Origin: Anseranas semipalmata
Taxonomy: Eukaryota > Chordata > Aves > Anseriformes > Anseranatidae
Assembly (NCBI GenBank): GCA_013399115.1
Contig: VXAA01001233.1
Location: forward strand, 62,001-126,000
Direction of reading: 5' to 3'
Length of the DNA stretch: 64,000 bases
Shown: positions 60,341-64,000 of the stretch, piece after piece
Layout: every line of letters begins with the position of its first letter
Numbering within the stretch: position 1 is the first letter of the stretch
The notes under the pieces: model-generated
The model's input: the letters and a program-made list of their open reading frames with translations, nothing else
The model's database searches: none
What the model was told of the DNA's origin: nothing
Made by a program: the position numbers and the translations under genes

Positions 60341-63300
60341 TACGTTACATTCTGTTAGCTAACCTTCTGGCTTGTGTCTATTCTCTCTGCTCTTCCAGCA
60401 GATAAATCAATTGTACTCAGCCATTTGCTGGTTATTTTTTGCAGAACACCCAACTTTCGTGACCATCCCAGCCACTGTTGAGTCAGATGACCCTGCAAAA
60501 TCCACACGCCAGCACTACGCCAGGAGACACACCTGCTAACATCAAGAAGCAGAGTCACCTCCCCTCATCTTTAGCCACGTCAAAGTCCAGGGTCCAGAGC
60601 TAGTCCTTTAGGCTCCCTTCCTGGTCAGCACCAAAAGAAAGCCACCTTAGTGTGCAGATGTATTCCCTCTCAAGTTAGCGGCTGGAAACACATGGGAAGA
60701 ATAACACAGGCTATTCAAAACAGGGCATTTGAAAAAAAAAATGTATTTCTAAAGGTTTTCATCAGCAGAGGGCTCTAGAACTACATTCTCTTAGGTATCG
60801 TGTTCCCTCCCATGATTAATCTGTCCCAGTTTTTTTAAGTCAATTAACATGCTGTTCTTATGGTACAAATGTTCTCTAAAAAAATTCTCACAGCTGAGCT
60901 GTCAAACACTGAAATTCAGTACATTGGAATGTCAGGTTTTTAACAAAGTCCTGGAGTTTGTAAAGTATAATCAGAACTTTAATGCCCAATTATGCAATCT
61001 TAGCAATAACTTTCTGAATAGCATTTTATTGCTTTCCCTGTAAACTGGGATCATCAACCAGAACTGTGCCAAATTGTTCCACTCAAGAATTACATGGGCT
61101 TGATTCTTAATGGTGGGGTTCATCAGATTTCATCAGAAATTACAGGTGTGAAAATACCCGCACTGGAAGATTCAAGCACTTTGGCACATTCCCTCCATTC
61201 AGCAACAATGATTTTCTTTTTTTTTTCCCCTTAGTATTTCCCTTGCTTATTCATGCTTTTGTCTGGTGGTCATAATTAAATTGCTAACTATTCATTCTTA
61301 CAAAACATAAGGTCTTTCCTTGTCTCAGCTCATTTAGTTTAGCAGACATTCTTCAAGGGCTAAGATACCTCCCCTGAGCAAGCACAATGAATGCTAAAAG
61401 TCCAAAGTAATTTCTCACAGCCTGAAACAAGATTTTAAAAATGTGGACAAAGCACTAAGCAAAATTTTAGCATCCACCCACCTGCTAAACTAAGTCTCAG
61501 CAGTATATAAACAGTGATAGCCTTTTGGCAGCAACCTATAAATAGAATACAACTTCCATTGTACAATCTGCTCTGGTGACAAAAAGTGTAGAAAGGAGCA
61601 CAAACATGGCCTAGAGGCATGTAGTTGTAATCTAGAGAGAAGTGAAACATGGAATTTGCTGTCCTTGACTGAATTAGCAACACTACGGTATTTTAATGGG
61701 AATCTTTTCTGCACTAGGTAGCAACTATTAAAATCATTTGGACAACTACAAACCAAGGCAAAAACTCCACTGAAGTAGGTATTATGTTAATGCCAATCAG
61801 AACTGAAAAGATATACCCAGATCTGACTGAATTACAGCTCTGCCATAATGCTCATACCACTATTAGTAGAGGTGTTAAAATATACTCCTAATCCCATTTT
61901 AAAATGTTCAGGAACATTTTAAATTCTTTAAATTCTTCCAGAAACAGTCACTAATATCATTTAATCTGCTTCAGAATGCACTCAAGCAGATGCATTTTAT
62001 AAGGATTTAGCAAGTTTTCCTGAATTGCATCAATGTAGTATTTGACTCACCTTTTTCCGTAATCAAACTGAATAATCCCTATTTGTCAATCTTACAATGT
62101 AAGCAAAAGAATCAAGGATTATCTTGAAAGTTTTATAAATTTAATCTAGATAGTTTATAATTTCAGCTGTTCATTCCAAGTTGAGTTATTCCAGCAACAT
62201 TTCTACCGATAATTGTGAAAATCCTGTATTGATAACTTTCTCCACATGAGCAGCAAAGCAGAACATGGTCCACAATACCTACTCAAGTGTCCTTTTGCAC
62301 TTGACATTTTTTCCTTGCTATCGCCTGACCCATCGAAATACTGAGAGATTTCTAACACGCCTGTAATACACACAACAGTTGAAAGATGCTTAGTCGCTTT
62401 TCAGCCTCTGTATGGCTTATCTTTATGTGACTCAGAGAAGGCAACGGAAAGGGCTGCTGTATGGATGTGGATGTCCACATCAAAAAAAACAAAAACACAA
62501 CCTATACACTGAATGATGCACGTTACAGTCCTTGGTTCTGGGTGATCACCAAACAACACTGCACATACAGAAAAGAAATTAGAGATAATGCATTTACTAA
62601 TTTACTACAGGTAATCAGCTCTTATAACTCAGAGGCGATTCTGCTAAGATCAATCATGCACATTTTTTCTTTGAGTTCCATAATGTCTAAATAAAAATTC
62701 TTTCCCTAAATAGCCTAAAAATGGCAAAAAAAACATCCTATCAGGACTTGACTTAAACAAAATAAGTTTCATAACAAACTGTGTATTTAATTCCATCCAT
62801 TGAGTGGTAAGGAAGGTTATCTTTTAACTACTACCAGAAAAGAATGAGACAACATGGGAGAATGAGACAACACCAACAGAATTGTTACTGCTTGTGGCTT
62901 GAGTGGCTACGCACATAAAGAATAGCATTTAACTGTAATTGCTGCAAGGTCTTTCAGTATACTTACTGTTTTCCTACTCTCAGCTATCCTGGTTTTGACA
63001 GTTTCACACAGCGTTGTCATGCAAGAGAGGGACTTGCAGAAAACTCTTCTGCAGAAGACATTGCAGAAGCCAGCAAAAAGTCTCTTGAGACTGATTTGAA
63101 GGCATGCAACTGCAGGCTGAAATCATGGCAAAAGAGTATCATTGTGCTCACACTGTCAGCTGCCTGTTGTAAAAAATCTGAAAACGAGGAGGACAGGCAA
63201 GATGATGTCTGCGAGAACAAGATCAGGACAGTGCCCATTATTTTAATGCAGGAGAAAATGAGAGTATTTGGAGCAGGACATGAAAGAATCTGGAAATGCA

Positions 63301-63789
63301 TGAAAAATCACCAGTAGTCAAGATGATTAGAGAGAAGACATGCAGGAACAGCGAGAGGTAGTAGAGAATGGGAACAAAAGCTGAACATGTGGTTGAAGGA
63401 AAGCATTTAGTCAATACACAGGAAAGAGTAAATTGCAAACCCAGCAGAGGGATGCAATGATAGCTTCACTGATGAACCACCGTACTTTGATCTCACAGCA
63501 ACTGCCACAGACCTTTTTATCTCTATCAAGAGGTGATTACAGCTTTGCTGGGTCAAGCGACATATGGATCAGGACTGCCCAGAGTACAGTACTGTGAGTG
63601 CCGCTGAACCGCATTAGAAACTGAACATGAACATCTGAATTTCAGCCTGAATGAGGAAAAAACATTTGGAACAGCTTGGAATGAATCCCATTTCTCCCTC
63701 CCACCAAGGAAAACAGATGGTATCAGAAAGATGAACAACATCCTAACAGTCTATGCTACTGTTCTTAAAGAATAAAAACAGAGGCAGAG

Positions 63790-64000
63790 AAGTATAGGAT
63801 GGGAAGGAACTTTTCTGGTCAATTATGACACCCTACTGTGGCTTACAACCATATCTTTTAATCTCTTACCTAAACTCTTCAACTCCATCTCCAGTCAAAT
63901 GGTTTCTTGCTCCTGGTGAGTCCTACTGGAATGTTCTTGTAGAACTTCACTTTTTCTAAGATTCATACTACTATTAATAACTGGCCTAAAATTATTCAGA
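63790..64000 (-). mobile_element. possible CR1-like 3' end fragment at the window edge
   Basis: TATAGGATGGGAAGGAAC, then TTTTCTGGTCAATTATGACA, resembles the antisense start of CR1 copies (ATAGAnnnGGAAGGAACCT, then a GGTCATCTAGTCCA-type block). Only the general pattern is left, and the fragment runs off the window. Confidence 0.3.

Larger units (their letters stand above)
47841..64000. other. non-coding sequence upstream of the first LRRC7 coding exon (presumed 5' intron)
   Basis: Because the start-codon exon begins at a good acceptor (CAG at 47841-47843), transcription must start further upstream, so this 16-kb stretch is at least partly intron. It is AT-rich, with CpG-dense patches near 50.2-50.5, 54.7-55.0, 56.1-56.3 and 60.1-60.3 kb, a pyrimidine-rich block at 58.2-59.1 kb and possible LINE debris near 55.8 and 63.8 kb. 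I could not recognise any 5' UTR exon or promoter here. Confidence 0.7.

Overview
This is vertebrate nuclear DNA, most likely from a bird or another sauropsid. It holds the 5' coding part of one gene, LRRC7 (densin-180, a LAP-family postsynaptic scaffold), on the minus strand. Nine short exons translate, with consensus splice sites and matching phases, into one uninterrupted 296-residue N-terminus. It begins at the ATG at 47826 and stops in mid-codon at 5058. The reading frame was followed by hand across every junction. The remaining LRRs, the central region and the C-terminal PDZ domain lie beyond base 1. The 5' untranslated exons and promoter were not found and are probably beyond base 64000 or undetectable within 47841-64000.

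Layout in gene order (right to left). 47841-64000 is upstream non-coding sequence, presumably the intron before the first coding exon. Coding exons are E1 47638-47840 (ATG at 47826), E2 42149-42266, E3 41163-41241, E4 40343-40432, E5 37683-37739, E6 11703-11766, E7 10127-10201, E8 7136-7280 and E9 5058-5130. Intron 5 (11767-37682) is about 25.9 kb; the other complete introns are 0.7-5.4 kb. 1-5057 is the start of intron 9.

The sauropsid call rests on a decayed CR1 LINE relic (about 32.6-33.5 kb), further weak CR1-like fragments, low interspersed-repeat density, no recognisable Alu or full-length L1, and a compact gene. Single N characters inside homopolymers mark assembly uncertainty. No species is claimed.

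The non-coding part is AT-rich with simple repeats. Short CpG-dense patches punctuate it, the strongest at 32041-32345 and 43081-43320. They create many overlapping open frames on both strands that do not look like genes. Other structure includes a near-perfect 29-bp-arm hairpin at 4303-4384 and a 14-bp-arm inverted repeat at 29820-29875. I found no nested protein gene, tRNA, rRNA or CRISPR, and no convincing new biological system. The items most worth checking are the hairpin, the CpG islands inside the gene, the open frame upstream of the ATG, and three frame-preserving LRR exons.
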